Below, piece by piece: positions 45,473 through 55,238 of a stretch of 64,000 nucleotides of DNA. Below the pieces are notes generated by a model. That model had not been told where the DNA came from, made no database searches, and worked only from the letters and a program-made list of their open reading frames with translations. Source of the DNA: Desulfamplus sp964425195 (GTDB lineage Bacteria > Desulfobacterota > Desulfobacteria > Desulfobacterales > Desulfobacteraceae); the NCBI GenBank assembly GCA_964425195.1, contig CAYRLG010000018.1, forward strand, positions 1 to 64,000, in the 5' to 3' direction. Numbering within the stretch: the first letter of the stretch is position 1; every line of letters starts with the position of its first letter. The position numbers and the translations under genes are program-made.

Positions 45473-46588
45473 CTATGATACTTTTTTAGTGGGTAATATT
45501 AGGCTTAAAAAAAACTGCTCCATTGTCAGACGAACAGATGCATTTGTCTGAAGTTTAGATTCTGCCTTGTGCAGCGATTCAAGAGCCATAAGCAGATAAC
45601 TACAAGTTAATCTGCTTGTAAAATTCGACATTTTATTGATACAATCTGAATTAACAAGAGAGTCGTAATTGATTAAATAGCTATGTTCTTTACTATATCT
45701 TATCAACGCCATATCTCTTAAAAAGAGTTTAATAATAGCAATAGAGTCATGTATAAGCAGAGGCTCTTTACTCAGCTTCTCAGATATAACAAGGGCATAA
45801 AAAAGTTTTACAGAGCTTTGTTGATCATGATTTAAAAGCATACTCATCTGATTGAGTAGCCAGTTACGTCTGGCTATCCAGTCTGTTTTACCATCTTTTA
45901 TTGAAGCCTTCTTAGCAATATAATTAAAATCCTCCTTTAGCTGTACATTGGCAAAAATCATTGCTCTATCCATATCTCCATCTGATGATTTTGCTGCTAT
46001 CATTGCAACTGAAGGAGATATAGACCATCGTTCAACAAGCCTTTGTGCTATATCTTGTTTAGAAAGAGGGGGAAATCTAAGATGTCTGCACCTTGAAATG
46101 ACAGTTGGTAGCAAGGCGTTTAACTCTCTTGCAATTAGAACAAAAAATGTCCGTTCAGGAGGCTCTTCTAAAATTTTGAGAATAGCGTTAGCCGCCTCTT
46201 GGTTCATAGTGTGAGCATCATCTATAATTACCATTCTCATTTTTGCCTCATGAGGTTTAGATGCAACTGCACTACTCATCTCCCTTATCTGTCCTATTTT
46301 AATTATAGATTTTTCAGATTCAGATGCAACTATGATTATATCTGGGTGCATTGACGCATCAATTTTCATACACGATCTACACCTATTGCACGGAACGCAC
46401 TCTTCTGATTGAGCCTCTAAGTTAGCATTGTTTAATTCAGAGGCTGGCTTTCTATTTAGGCAGTTTATGGTTTTAGCAAATGTTATGGCAGCTATTTTTT
46501 TTTCATGACCGCAATGACCGGTAAATAGCAATGCATTGGGGATTTTATTATTTAAAATGATTGCATTTAGATCACTTAGGGGGTTCAT
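45473..46588 (-). CDS. holB: DNA polymerase III delta-prime subunit
   Basis: The protein has 371 residues from the ATG at 46588 (GGAGAG five bases upstream; a longer frame starts at 46624). The AAA+ clamp-loader fold has a zinc module CxxCxxCxxC in VPCNRCRSC, IIDDAHTMNQEAANAILKILEEPP and the SRC motif (VISRCRHLRFP). The P-loop position (GHCGHEKK) lacks the canonical residues, as usual for delta-prime, which does not hydrolyse ATP. It is the stator of the clamp loader. Confidence 0.94.
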   Translation of the reverse strand: MNPLSDLNAIILNNKIPNALLFTGHCGHEKKIAAITFAKTINCLNRKPASELNNANLEAQSEECVPCNRCRSCMKIDASMHPDIIIVASESEKSIIKIGQIREMSSAVASKPHEAKMRMVIIDDAHTMNQEAANAILKILEEPPERTFFVLIARELNALLPTVISRCRHLRFPPLSKQDIAQRLVERWSISPSVAMIAAKSSDGDMDRAMIFANVQLKEDFNYIAKKASIKDGKTDWIARRNWLLNQMSMLLNHDQQSSVKLFYALVISEKLSKEPLLIHDSIAIIKLFLRDMALIRYSKEHSYLINYDSLVNSDCINKMSNFTSRLTCSYLLMALESLHKAESKLQTNASVRLTMEQFFLSLILPTKKVS

Positions 46589-46691
46589 CTGAACTCTCCA
46601 ATACCATTCATTTTGTGTGCCCATCCATTTTTCATTCTATATAGCTTTAGGGCAGTTCTAATTATATACCACTTTAAGTAAAGTGGTAAGA

Positions 46692-46982
46692 TTACAAATT
46701 AGCCTTTTTTTTGTCAACCATCTCTTTTAGCTCTTTACCACACTTGAAAAATGGAAGTTTTTTAGGAGGAATAGTAACTTTCTCACCTGTCTTAGGGTTT
46801 CTTCCAGTATAACTTTCATACTCTTTAATGAAAAAGCTACACAGCCCACGGATCTCAACTCTCTCTCCTCTGGCAAGGGCATTTGTTAAAGAGTCAAAAA
46901 AAATCTCTACAACTTCAGCAGCTTCTGATTTTGTAAGCCCAGATTTCTGTTTCAGGGCAGAAATAAGTTCAAGTTTGTTCAT
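46692..46982 (-). CDS. HU/IHF-family DNA-bending protein
   Basis: The protein has 96 residues. MNKLELISALKQKSGLTKSEAAEVVEIFFDSL starts the typical fold. RVEIRGLCSFFIKEY gives the beta arm start, and GRNPKTGEKVTIPPKKLPFFKCGKELKEMV the DNA-minor-groove arm and C-terminal helix. The sequence is closer to the IHF-beta or delta-proteobacterial HU type; I cannot separate the two by eye. It bends DNA as a dimer. Confidence 0.93.
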   Translation of the reverse strand: MNKLELISALKQKSGLTKSEAAEVVEIFFDSLTNALARGERVEIRGLCSFFIKEYESYTGRNPKTGEKVTIPPKKLPFFKCGKELKEMVDKKKANL

Positions 46983-47125
46983 AAATCCTCATATATATAA
47001 TGTTTATTCGGAGGGAGCGGAGGTATCAGAAATATTGAAAATATCTGATACCAGTTAAGATAAAAACAACTTAGGAAAACAATGAAAGCAACTCTTTAAA
47101 TAAATTTTAACGCTATGTCAAGGAG

Positions 47126-47650
47126 TTATGAAGATATCGGGGGGAGCAACTCAATGTCATCCTCATCTATTTCAATCCCTGCAAACTGCCCTAATACATC
47201 CACTCTTATAAAAACTCTACCCTTTCCATTGTGATTTACAAATTCCCCTTTTACACCTAAAAATGGACCATTGATAACCATTACAGGGTCTCCAGATTGT
47301 AGAGTTGAGCTTGCACCAGTTACAATATCTACCCCTACAGTAGTAATAAGCTTAAGAGATTCTATGTGCTGCTCTGGCACAGGTGTAGGGGCATTGTGGG
47401 ATCCAAGAATGCGAACAGCACCAGTTGTCTTTAGCACGTTAAGTTGCTCCTTTGGTTCAAGAGATATATGGACAAATAGATAACCAGGAAATAGTGGTAC
47501 ATCGATTATCTTTTTTCTATCTTTTCGTCTGCTCTGAACCTTTATCTTAGGAAGAAAGCTATCAATTGACTTTTTCTGAATAGAGTCATTTACAACATTT
47601 TCAAACCGACTTCTTGTAAGTAGTGCATACCACTGTTTTTTTAATAACAT
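47126..47650 (-). CDS. NusG paralogue (RfaH/UpxY-like transcription antiterminator)
   Basis: The protein has 174 residues. The NGN domain starts KKQWYALLTRSRFENVVNDSI and includes VPLFPGYLFVHI. The C-terminal KOW domain has GDPVMVINGPFLGVKGEFV. It is shorter and more divergent than a housekeeping NusG, and no secE or rplK gene is nearby. It therefore belongs to the specialised paralogues that help RNA polymerase through long polysaccharide or envelope operons. It is 31 bases after lptD on the same strand, consistent with a link to the envelope. Confidence 0.85.
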   Translation of the reverse strand: MLLKKQWYALLTRSRFENVVNDSIQKKSIDSFLPKIKVQSRRKDRKKIIDVPLFPGYLFVHISLEPKEQLNVLKTTGAVRILGSHNAPTPVPEQHIESLKLITTVGVDIVTGASSTLQSGDPVMVINGPFLGVKGEFVNHNGKGRVFIRVDVLGQFAGIEIDEDDIELLPPISS

Positions 47651-47681
47651 ACTTCTGCAACACTCCTTAAGTTACCCTATA

Positions 47682-50405
47682 TCACCTATTACCAAACTCA
47701 CCTATACCATGCAGATTTACCATAAGTGACAACCGCTTCTCTTCTGGAGTATCAGAGTAGGATAACCTCATAGACCAGCAGGATTTATTCAGATAAAAAC
47801 CTGTATGGGACTCAATATTTTTATTGTCAATAAGACTGTGCTCACATATAAAAAATAGACTAAGGTTATCTGTGATTTTTGTATCTAAACTCCCAAATAT
47901 AGATTCATAGTCAGACTCATCATATCGATACCACGCTTGCAGAGCATCTCCTCTCTTATCTTTAATTTTAATACCTGAATCATTAGATGAAAAACTATTA
48001 TTGTATGGTGACCAGTTAGAGTTGCTATTAAAAGACAAAAATTGGGTAGGAGAAAATTCAACTCTTGCTAAAATATCTGAAAAAGATTTGCCTGATTTAA
48101 AATATGGTTCATCTAAGTTAAAAATTGTAGTAGTAGAGTGAAAAATCTTATCTAAATAAGTATTTTGCCCCAACTCTAAACTATCTAACTGTGGTTGAGA
48201 TGAGATTTTTTCTAACTCAGTTTCATCTATCCGATAACTTTGGCTCAACTCAAACCAAGCAAACTCATTATAAAACCTATTCTCATTTCTATGTGTAAGT
48301 CTATTTCCAATACTTAATGTTACTCTATTTTTCTTTCCAATGTAATCAAGTTCATCAAAATATGGTAGCTCATTTTGGCTTACATCTGGAATATATAAGT
48401 ATTGAAGTTTCGGGATAATCTCATGCCTTATCTTCTCTGTATATTTAGTATTAGTACCTGCAAATTTACCATTATTAGCTTTATACTCACTACTATTACT
48501 ATTTACCGATAAAGATTTCTCAGCACTATTTTTACGCTCTACACCTTTCTTGTCACTATATTTCTCTCCAATATCAAATATTTTTGAGAGTTTTGTAGAT
48601 AGCTCTACATTTAAATCAGCCATCTCTCTATGGCTAAATTTTTTATACTCTGTTTGGTCAAATTCAGAATCTATAGCCAATCTATCTCCAACTATCGAAC
48701 TATTACTGCTTTTGAAATTATTATTTTCTCCGCTATAATCATCTAAATACCATAAACTTTGTCGCACTCCTGCTGAAGGCTCTATATAAAATGCACCCAA
48801 TTTTATAGGCATGTAAACTCTTGGGTATATATCTGCACGATGCCCAGTAATAAGGGATTGATATCTTGCAAATAGAGGGTTTAAATTTACTCCAATATTT
48901 TTGTTACTATAAAGATAGCTCAAAGTATTATAGTTATAACGGTTTTGTCGATAAAAATAGCGATATTCAGAGTCGATATCGTAGTACAAAGTGCTCTTGC
49001 CTAACTGCTGCCTTACAGTATCAAATTGAACCGATGGCAATTTCTGAAGAGTTGTATCTTCTCCGTTTATTGTGTTGTTAATATCAAATTTCTCCTTGTT
49101 ATCAGCCTCTCTCGCTTCAATATTGTCAAACCACTGTGCACCTATGTTAAGAGATGCACTTGACCATGTTCTGTTTATATTTAGGCTGTTCTGCCTTGTT
49201 GTATCATCATACTCATCAATACTTCTTCCAAATGTATTACTAAAATATCTATCAACGCTGTCAAAACCTGTAAAACCATCTTTAAATTCTCGTAAATATT
49301 CAGAATCACTGACATAGTCTATATCAAGTTTAGCACTCCATCTATTATCAAATGTGTGGTTGTTTTTCATTCTAAACCAGTATCGAGAACTGTCTATTTG
49401 GTTTTCATCTAAATATTTATCATAACCATCGTTCAAATAGTCATAAAACATGGTTCCAAAACTACTATCACTTAAAACATATCTATACTCTATACCTGTT
49501 TTTAACCCTCTTTTACTCATATAATCAGCATAAAAAGTGGCGTCTGTTCCTTGAGATATAGCAACAAAAAGGGGTTGGTCAACTTCAAATCCCTTTTTAT
49601 CAGAAGATGAAATCCTGGGAATTAAAAGACCAGTTTGACGTTTAGTTTTAGCAGGAAAGAGTATAATAGGTGAGTAGAGAGCTGGAATTTTTCCTGTCCA
49701 AAATGTTGCACTCTTTGCAGTTCCATACCCATCAATAGTAACTTTAATATCTTTACCAGATAATCGCCAGTCAGGATTATCTCCATCGCAAGATGTAATT
49801 GATGCACGATCAGATCGATATGTTCCTTTACCTGTTTTCTCTATTGTATCACCTTTAATATAAAAGTGGTTTTCATCAATAAAAACAACTCCATTGTAAA
49901 TAGTTCCAACTTCTGTCTCAACATTAAATTTAAGATGCTCAGATGTAATATAATCTTTTCCCGCAACAAGCAAAACCCTACCAATTGCCTCGGCATCACG
50001 GGTTATGTTGGAGAACTCAACGTAATCAGCCTCAAGTCTTATCGCCTCGCCGCTATCTCTGTTTTTTTGAAAAAAATTTGACTCTTTAGTGGTTTCTGTT
50101 TCAGATTGCAACTCCTTTTTTATACCTAAGATAACAACTTGCCCCTCTGCAATATAAATCTGGCGATCATTGTCATAACTGACCTTTAAGGCTGATATAT
50201 GCCATGAAGTCTCCTCTTTCATATTATAAAAGTTGGAGTTATTTGGCTTATTAGAAGAGCAGAGTGCTTGCTCAGATAAAAAGAGATCAAACAATAAGAG
50301 TGTGGCAGCAAGAAATAGAGTTAAAACCGTTGACACCAAAATTGATAAAAAAGGTGTCATTTTTTTGAATGTAGAAGAAATAAAAGATAAAATAGAGATT
50401 TTCAT
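47682..50405 (-). CDS. lptD: LPS-assembly outer-membrane protein LptD
   Basis: The protein has 907 residues. A long hydrophobic signal sequence ends near ALC-SS. Residues about 65-210 form the OstA/LptA-like beta-jellyroll (VSYDNDRQIYIAEGQVVILG, LEADYVEFSN, RVLLVAGKDYI). After that comes an aromatic-rich, alternating beta-barrel (YADYMSKRGLKTGIEYRYVL, SKFGTMFYDYL-type strands) ending near the C terminus in a strand SLMVNLHGIGEFG. LptD inserts lipopolysaccharide into the outer leaflet. It shows that the cell is a diderm with LPS, in line with kdsD in the same gene run. Confidence 0.9.
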   Translation of the reverse strand: MKISILSFISSTFKKMTPFLSILVSTVLTLFLAATLLLFDLFLSEQALCSSNKPNNSNFYNMKEETSWHISALKVSYDNDRQIYIAEGQVVILGIKKELQSETETTKESNFFQKNRDSGEAIRLEADYVEFSNITRDAEAIGRVLLVAGKDYITSEHLKFNVETEVGTIYNGVVFIDENHFYIKGDTIEKTGKGTYRSDRASITSCDGDNPDWRLSGKDIKVTIDGYGTAKSATFWTGKIPALYSPIILFPAKTKRQTGLLIPRISSSDKKGFEVDQPLFVAISQGTDATFYADYMSKRGLKTGIEYRYVLSDSSFGTMFYDYLNDGYDKYLDENQIDSSRYWFRMKNNHTFDNRWSAKLDIDYVSDSEYLREFKDGFTGFDSVDRYFSNTFGRSIDEYDDTTRQNSLNINRTWSSASLNIGAQWFDNIEAREADNKEKFDINNTINGEDTTLQKLPSVQFDTVRQQLGKSTLYYDIDSEYRYFYRQNRYNYNTLSYLYSNKNIGVNLNPLFARYQSLITGHRADIYPRVYMPIKLGAFYIEPSAGVRQSLWYLDDYSGENNNFKSSNSSIVGDRLAIDSEFDQTEYKKFSHREMADLNVELSTKLSKIFDIGEKYSDKKGVERKNSAEKSLSVNSNSSEYKANNGKFAGTNTKYTEKIRHEIIPKLQYLYIPDVSQNELPYFDELDYIGKKNRVTLSIGNRLTHRNENRFYNEFAWFELSQSYRIDETELEKISSQPQLDSLELGQNTYLDKIFHSTTTIFNLDEPYFKSGKSFSDILARVEFSPTQFLSFNSNSNWSPYNNSFSSNDSGIKIKDKRGDALQAWYRYDESDYESIFGSLDTKITDNLSLFFICEHSLIDNKNIESHTGFYLNKSCWSMRLSYSDTPEEKRLSLMVNLHGIGEFGNR

Positions 50406-50602
50406 AGATTTAGTGTGATTTTTTGATTGACAAGTTTAATTTTGCACTCACTAAAATTTTGCTGTATAAAGCCATCTTCAGCGTTAAATGTCAAGTTATC
50501 ATCTGTAAACAAGATATTACATATAAATATTCCCAATGAAATACTTAAAATTTAGATGTAATATGCTATAAGCAACTATACAATCGATCTATAAGGTTTT
50601 TT

Positions 50603-51250
50603 ATGTTTATCACTCTCGAAGGTATTGAAGGATCAGGAAAGACAACTCAAATTGAGCCAATTGCTCAATTTTTACGTTCAGAAGGACATGATGTAATTAC
50701 AACAAGAGAGCCAGGTGCAACATCAACAGGCAAGAAGATACGATCTATTCTTCTTGATCCTGACAATATAGATATTTCACCTCTTTGCGAACTTATGCTC
50801 TATGGTGCAGATCGTGCTCAACACATTGCACAGGTGATACTTCCGGCATTAAAAGCTGGCAAAACTGTTTTGTGTGATAGATTTGCTGATGCTACTGCTG
50901 CATACCAAGGCTTTGGAAGAGGTCTTGATGTGAAACTTCTTGATAATATTTACAAAATAGTTGCTGGAAATCTCAAACCAGACCTTACAATCCTTTTTGA
51001 TCTTGATCCATTAATAGGGCTTAAAAGAACATTCAAGGCGTTACAACATGGGGAGCGAAACCATAACGAAAGTCGTTTTGAGCAAGAGCATATCGATTTT
51101 CATAAAAAAGTACGGAGAGGCTATCTTGAAATTGCCCAAAGAGAAAAAGAGCGTTTTTTTGTTGTAGATGGCTCTATTCCAAAAGAAGAGATACTAAACC
51201 AGATAATTACAAAGATAACTTTATACAAAAAAAACAAAATAATTAATTAA
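50603..51250 (+). CDS. tmk: Thymidylate kinase
   Basis: The protein has 215 residues. P-loop IEGSGKTTQ, the DR-type TTREPGAT motif, CDRFADATAAYQGFGRG and the LID region all match bacterial TMK. It phosphorylates dTMP to dTDP. It is 32 bases before the CysK-CysRS fusion gene and, unusually, not next to holB. Confidence 0.96.
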   Translation: MFITLEGIEGSGKTTQIEPIAQFLRSEGHDVITTREPGATSTGKKIRSILLDPDNIDISPLCELMLYGADRAQHIAQVILPALKAGKTVLCDRFADATAAYQGFGRGLDVKLLDNIYKIVAGNLKPDLTILFDLDPLIGLKRTFKALQHGERNHNESRFEQEHIDFHKKVRRGYLEIAQREKERFFVVDGSIPKEEILNQIITKITLYKKNKIIN

Positions 51251-51282
51251 TATAATATGTTATCACTTAGGAATATATAAAT

Positions 51283-53670
51283 ATGACTTATTCAATAATT
51301 GATGCAATAGGCAATACCCCTTTAATTGAAATTAGACGGCTTAACTCTGCATCAGGAGTAAGAGTGCTTGCTAAGCTTGAATACCTTAACCCCGGAGGAT
51401 CAATTAAGGACAGGGCAGCGCTCTCAATGATTGAAGATGGAGAGAGAAGCGGGAAACTAACTAAAGATAAGATTGTTGTTGAGGCAACAAGCGGAAATAC
51501 TGGCATAGGGCTTGCGTTAATCTGCTCAGTGAAAGGTTATAAACTTCTTCTGACAATGTCTGAATCTGCAAGCGAAGAGCGAAAGAGCATTCTTAAGGCA
51601 AGAGGGGCACAGATTCTACTCACCCCGGGAAACAAGGGATCAGATGGTGCAATTGAGGAGGCTTATAGGCTTGCACGGGAAAATCCCGATAAGTACTTTA
51701 TGACAGATCAATATAATAATGATGCAAACTGGAAGGCACACTATAACACGACAGCGGTTGAGATATGGAATCAGACGGATGGCAATGTTGATGCTTTAGT
51801 GGCGACGCTTGGCACAAGCGGAACTCTTATGGGATTGTCAAGACGGCTTAAAGAGTTCAATCCTCAAATACGTATCATAGGTGTTGAGCCATTCTTGGGT
51901 CACGGGATTCAGGGGCTTAAAAATATGAAAGAGTCATATCGACCTGATATATTTGATAAAAAACGACTTGACGAAAAAGTCAACATTGAAGACGATGAAG
52001 CATTTGAGATGGCAAGACAGCTTGCACGAGAAGAGGGACTTTTTGTTGGAATGAGCAGCGGAGCAGCCATGGCAGTTGCACTTAAAGAGGCTCAAAAGAT
52101 AAGCAGCGATTTAGTCGGAACTAATGAAAATAAGATAAGAACGATTGTGGTTATTTTGCCAGACAGCGGAGAGCGTTATCTTTCTACATCTCTCTTTAAG
52201 TTTAAAGACAATATAAAGTTGAACATTTTTAACACTATTCAAAGAAAAATAGTAAAATTTGAGCCACTTACTCAAGGTAAGGTATCTGTTTATACTTGTG
52301 GACCAACTGTTTATAAACCCCTTGATCCTGGACATTTTCGCCGTTTTGTATCTGCAGATCTTCTCTGTAGATACCTTGAATATAGAAAGTTGTCTGTAAC
52401 TCATGTAGTCAATATAACAGATATGGATGACAAAACCATACAAGGCTCTGAAAAGTCTGGGGAGAGTCTTTCAGAATTTACAGATAGATATATTAAACTC
52501 TTTAAAAACGATCTAAAACTTTTGAGAATTAGAGAAGCTCAATCATATCCAAAGGTAAGCGATCATCTGGATACAATGGTTAACCTTGCAGCAAATTTAG
52601 TAGAAAAGGGGTTTGCTTATGAAAAGCTGAACTCTCTATATTTTAATCATGCTGCCCTTCCAAATTATGGAGATGTTTCAGGAGTAGATCTTGATAAAAT
52701 CCGTATTGGTGCAACAGTAGATTTAGATGATTATGACAAAGATCATCCAAGAGATTTTACACTGCTTAAAAGGATCGGTTTATCTGAGCTTAAACGGGGA
52801 GTTTGCATCAACACAAAGTGGGGAAATGTCCGCCCTTCTCTCCATTTACAATGTGCTGCCATAACTCAAACCTGCCTTGGAGAGCAGTTTGATATCCACA
52901 CAGGAAGTAGAGAACTTCTATTTCCTCACCATGAAAATGAAGTGGCAATATCTTTTGCTGCAACTGGTAAAGCTCCTGCCCAATATTGGATGCACTGCGA
53001 CCGTGTGCAATATGACAATGATTTATCTGAAGAAGATACCTTAGAAACTCTTACTTTACAAAAACTTATAGATATGGGCTGGACACCAAGAGAGATAAGA
53101 TTTTGGCTGCTATCTGTTCACTATCGTAAAACTTTGATTTTATCAAAAAAGGCTCTTTTAGATGCAAGACGCTCTTTACAAAAATTAGATAGATGTGTTG
53201 AAGCTCTACTAAATATAACAGATGGAGCTCATTGTAAAAAAGAGTCTCGGTTAGAAGATGATGATGTCAAAACAAAAACTATTAGCAAAGGCTTCCAAAA
53301 TATAGAACAGTTGCTCTATGATATAAAGCACGGCTTTGGTCAGGCAATGGATGAGGATTTTAAAATATCAGATGTTCTCGCCCTTTTGTTTAAGTCTATA
53401 AAAACTTTAAACCGCATGATGGATAGTAATTATCTGGATGAAAGAGATGCAAAATCGTTTATAAATCTTTTCTGTGAGATAGACCAAGTATTACAGATTT
53501 TTGATTTTAATCAGGAGAGCAAGATCATAAGCCACCTATCCTCAACTGAAGTACAAAAACTTATCGAAGAGCGAGAGATTGCCAGAAAAAACAGAGATTG
53601 GGAAGCGTCTGACAGAATCAGAGATGAACTTCTCTCAATTGGTATTGAAATTCATGACGATAAAGTATGA
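51283..53670 (+). CDS. Cysteine synthase fused to a KMSKS-less cysteinyl-tRNA synthetase-like domain
   Basis: The protein has 795 residues. Residues 1-300 are a complete O-acetylserine sulfhydrylase: PLP lysine K42 in NPGGSIKDRA, TSGNTG (69-74), GTSGTLMG and LPDSGERYLST. Residues about 305-795 align with CysRS along the whole length: YTCGPTVY (Cys329), NITDMDDKTI, HLQCAA (Cys514), GSRELLFPHHENE (539-543) and the ARKNRDWEASDRIRDELLSIGI tail. The zinc and cysteine ligands remain. The HIGH box is DPGH (338-341). The KMSKS position reads NDLSEED, so tRNA charging by the normal mechanism is unlikely. A normal cysS lies 21 kb away. A cysteine-binding or transferring role is an inference. Confidence 0.88.
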   Translation: MTYSIIDAIGNTPLIEIRRLNSASGVRVLAKLEYLNPGGSIKDRAALSMIEDGERSGKLTKDKIVVEATSGNTGIGLALICSVKGYKLLLTMSESASEERKSILKARGAQILLTPGNKGSDGAIEEAYRLARENPDKYFMTDQYNNDANWKAHYNTTAVEIWNQTDGNVDALVATLGTSGTLMGLSRRLKEFNPQIRIIGVEPFLGHGIQGLKNMKESYRPDIFDKKRLDEKVNIEDDEAFEMARQLAREEGLFVGMSSGAAMAVALKEAQKISSDLVGTNENKIRTIVVILPDSGERYLSTSLFKFKDNIKLNIFNTIQRKIVKFEPLTQGKVSVYTCGPTVYKPLDPGHFRRFVSADLLCRYLEYRKLSVTHVVNITDMDDKTIQGSEKSGESLSEFTDRYIKLFKNDLKLLRIREAQSYPKVSDHLDTMVNLAANLVEKGFAYEKLNSLYFNHAALPNYGDVSGVDLDKIRIGATVDLDDYDKDHPRDFTLLKRIGLSELKRGVCINTKWGNVRPSLHLQCAAITQTCLGEQFDIHTGSRELLFPHHENEVAISFAATGKAPAQYWMHCDRVQYDNDLSEEDTLETLTLQKLIDMGWTPREIRFWLLSVHYRKTLILSKKALLDARRSLQKLDRCVEALLNITDGAHCKKESRLEDDDVKTKTISKGFQNIEQLLYDIKHGFGQAMDEDFKISDVLALLFKSIKTLNRMMDSNYLDERDAKSFINLFCEIDQVLQIFDFNQESKIISHLSSTEVQKLIEEREIARKNRDWEASDRIRDELLSIGIEIHDDKV

Positions 53671-53785
53671 TTTGTACTTTACAACAATTTACTCAAATTA
53701 TAATTTAAAGATAATTTCTGTTCTATTGCTCAATTTTGGGGACGGTTTGGTCAGAAATTATAATAGCAATATATGAGGTAGTAGT

Positions 53786-54760
53786 ATGAAACCACTATTT
53801 TTTCCATTTACATCCTTGACCAAATATGATGCAGATTCTCTGCTCAACTTTTTTGAGACGTTTTCATACCTTAGTACATCATCTGAAGAAGAGCTTGCTG
53901 TCTCTGAGCCAGAGTGGTTTCAAACACTCTGGAGAGAAAAGAGAGCTATTACTCCAGTTTCATTATCTAATGAGGAGCTAACTTCACTTCTTGGAGCAGT
54001 AAAGTCATGGAGAGCGTGGGCAGAGATAAACTATGGCAAACAGACTAAACCTGGTTATCTAAAAGCTATTTTTAGAGAGACCCCCTACTTTACAAGTGAC
54101 AGTGATATTTTTGCAATAAGATCTCAGATAGAGAGAGAGCTAAGTAAGGTAGAAAAACAGATAGAACCTGATAAGAAAGCTCACAAAAAATGTGATTATA
54201 ATAATAGTCTTCTCTTTTTAAGACTTGCAGCTATATCAGACCTTGAAAATGAGTTGATTGATCAAAGATTGTCATCAATTGAAGAGCTTCAGACAGAACT
54301 ATTTGCAGAACTTAAAGGTACTTTAGATGAACGTGTTCAAGAAGATAGCCTTAATAAAACATTGATAAGTGATAGAGGGGAGTTTATGACCGAACAGAGA
54401 CTCATCTCATGGTTCTCGTTGTTTATATCCCAAAAAGACCATTTTGTCGGCTCATCTCCCTATTGTTTTGTAACAACCAGCAGGGCTATAGTTGATTTTA
54501 TTATGTCAGCCAGCCAAAAGAGTAAATTGATGCTTGACATTGATAATTTTAAAGTGCACAAAGAAAAAAATTCATCCTCTCCTGACAACAACTCAGGTGC
54601 GTGGAGTGAGATATACAAGATTCAATGGGACAACGATATTCATAATTTGGCTAAAGACTTTCTTAATAAAGGCAAATATAATATGAATATCACTGATGAT
54701 GAATTATTCCAGTTTACAGGTCAGACACTGACTGTAATGCTGGTTGGTTTAAAAAAATAA
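53786..54760 (+). CDS. Soluble protein of unknown function
   Basis: The protein has 324 residues. I do not recognise a domain. It has no signal peptide or membrane segments. It is mostly helical, with a coiled-coil-like charged stretch at about 115-200 (RSQIERELSKVEKQIEPDKK, LIDQRLSSIEELQTELFAEL), Trp-rich segments in the N-terminal third and an acidic middle. GTAGTATG precedes the start, with no strong SD. It lies between the CysK-CysRS fusion and the ferredoxin gene on the same strand. Confidence 0.75.
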   Translation: MKPLFFPFTSLTKYDADSLLNFFETFSYLSTSSEEELAVSEPEWFQTLWREKRAITPVSLSNEELTSLLGAVKSWRAWAEINYGKQTKPGYLKAIFRETPYFTSDSDIFAIRSQIERELSKVEKQIEPDKKAHKKCDYNNSLLFLRLAAISDLENELIDQRLSSIEELQTELFAELKGTLDERVQEDSLNKTLISDRGEFMTEQRLISWFSLFISQKDHFVGSSPYCFVTTSRAIVDFIMSASQKSKLMLDIDNFKVHKEKNSSSPDNNSGAWSEIYKIQWDNDIHNLAKDFLNKGKYNMNITDDELFQFTGQTLTVMLVGLKK

Positions 54761-54858
54761 AATGCTTGATTTGATCTTTGACCTGTTATAAAGGCACTTT
54801 TTGGAAAGAGTTTTATAGCAGAATTGTTTATTTTAATTATTTTTAGGAGGCTTTAAAG

Positions 54859-55047
54859 ATGGCTTTTAATCCAATTGTTGATGAGTCAAAATGTGTAGGT
54901 TGTGAAGAGTGTGTTGATGTATGTCCAGTTCAAGTTTTTGAGATGGAAGATGGAAAATCAGTTCCTGTAAATGCCGAAGAGTGCATGGGCTGTGAGAGCT
55001 GCGTAGAAGTATGTGAAGAAGGTGCTATTGTTGTAGAAGAAGACTAA
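54859..55047 (+). CDS. 2[4Fe-4S] ferredoxin
   Basis: The protein has 62 residues. Two cluster motifs are present, CVGCEECVDVCP and CMGCESCVEVCE, with the second motif's usual Pro replaced by Glu. It is highly acidic at both ends. A strong SD (AGGAGG) is followed by the ATG after about eight bases. It is a low-potential electron carrier typical of anaerobes. It has its own terminator just downstream. Confidence 0.97.
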   Translation: MAFNPIVDESKCVGCEECVDVCPVQVFEMEDGKSVPVNAEECMGCESCVEVCEEGAIVVEED

Positions 55048-55075
55048 GGGACTTTCTCTAATCCGTTACTCCATA

Positions 55076-55130
55076 CCCCTTTTTATAACAGTCAGATTGA
55101 CTGTGCTAAAAAGGGGTTTTTGTTTTTTTT
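55076..55130 (+). terminator. Strong intrinsic terminator after the ferredoxin gene
   Basis: CCCCTTTTTATAACAGTC pairs with GACTGTGCTAAAAAGGGG (small internal mismatch) around a short AGATT loop, followed by TTTTTGTTTTTTTT. It ends the ferredoxin transcript. Confidence 0.92.
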
Positions 55131-55238
55131 ACACAAGTTTTTTTACTGCAATAGCTCAGGGTTATTATCTTCTTTTATGAGAAGATTAAATTTGTAAAGA
55201 CACAAGAGACTCTCACTATAGACCTTAAATATAAATTT

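Noticed and set aside
51283..53670. Second housekeeping cysteinyl-tRNA synthetase
   Set aside because: HIGH and KMSKS are both altered, and the domain is fused to cysteine synthase. The intact cysS is at 30030-31526.
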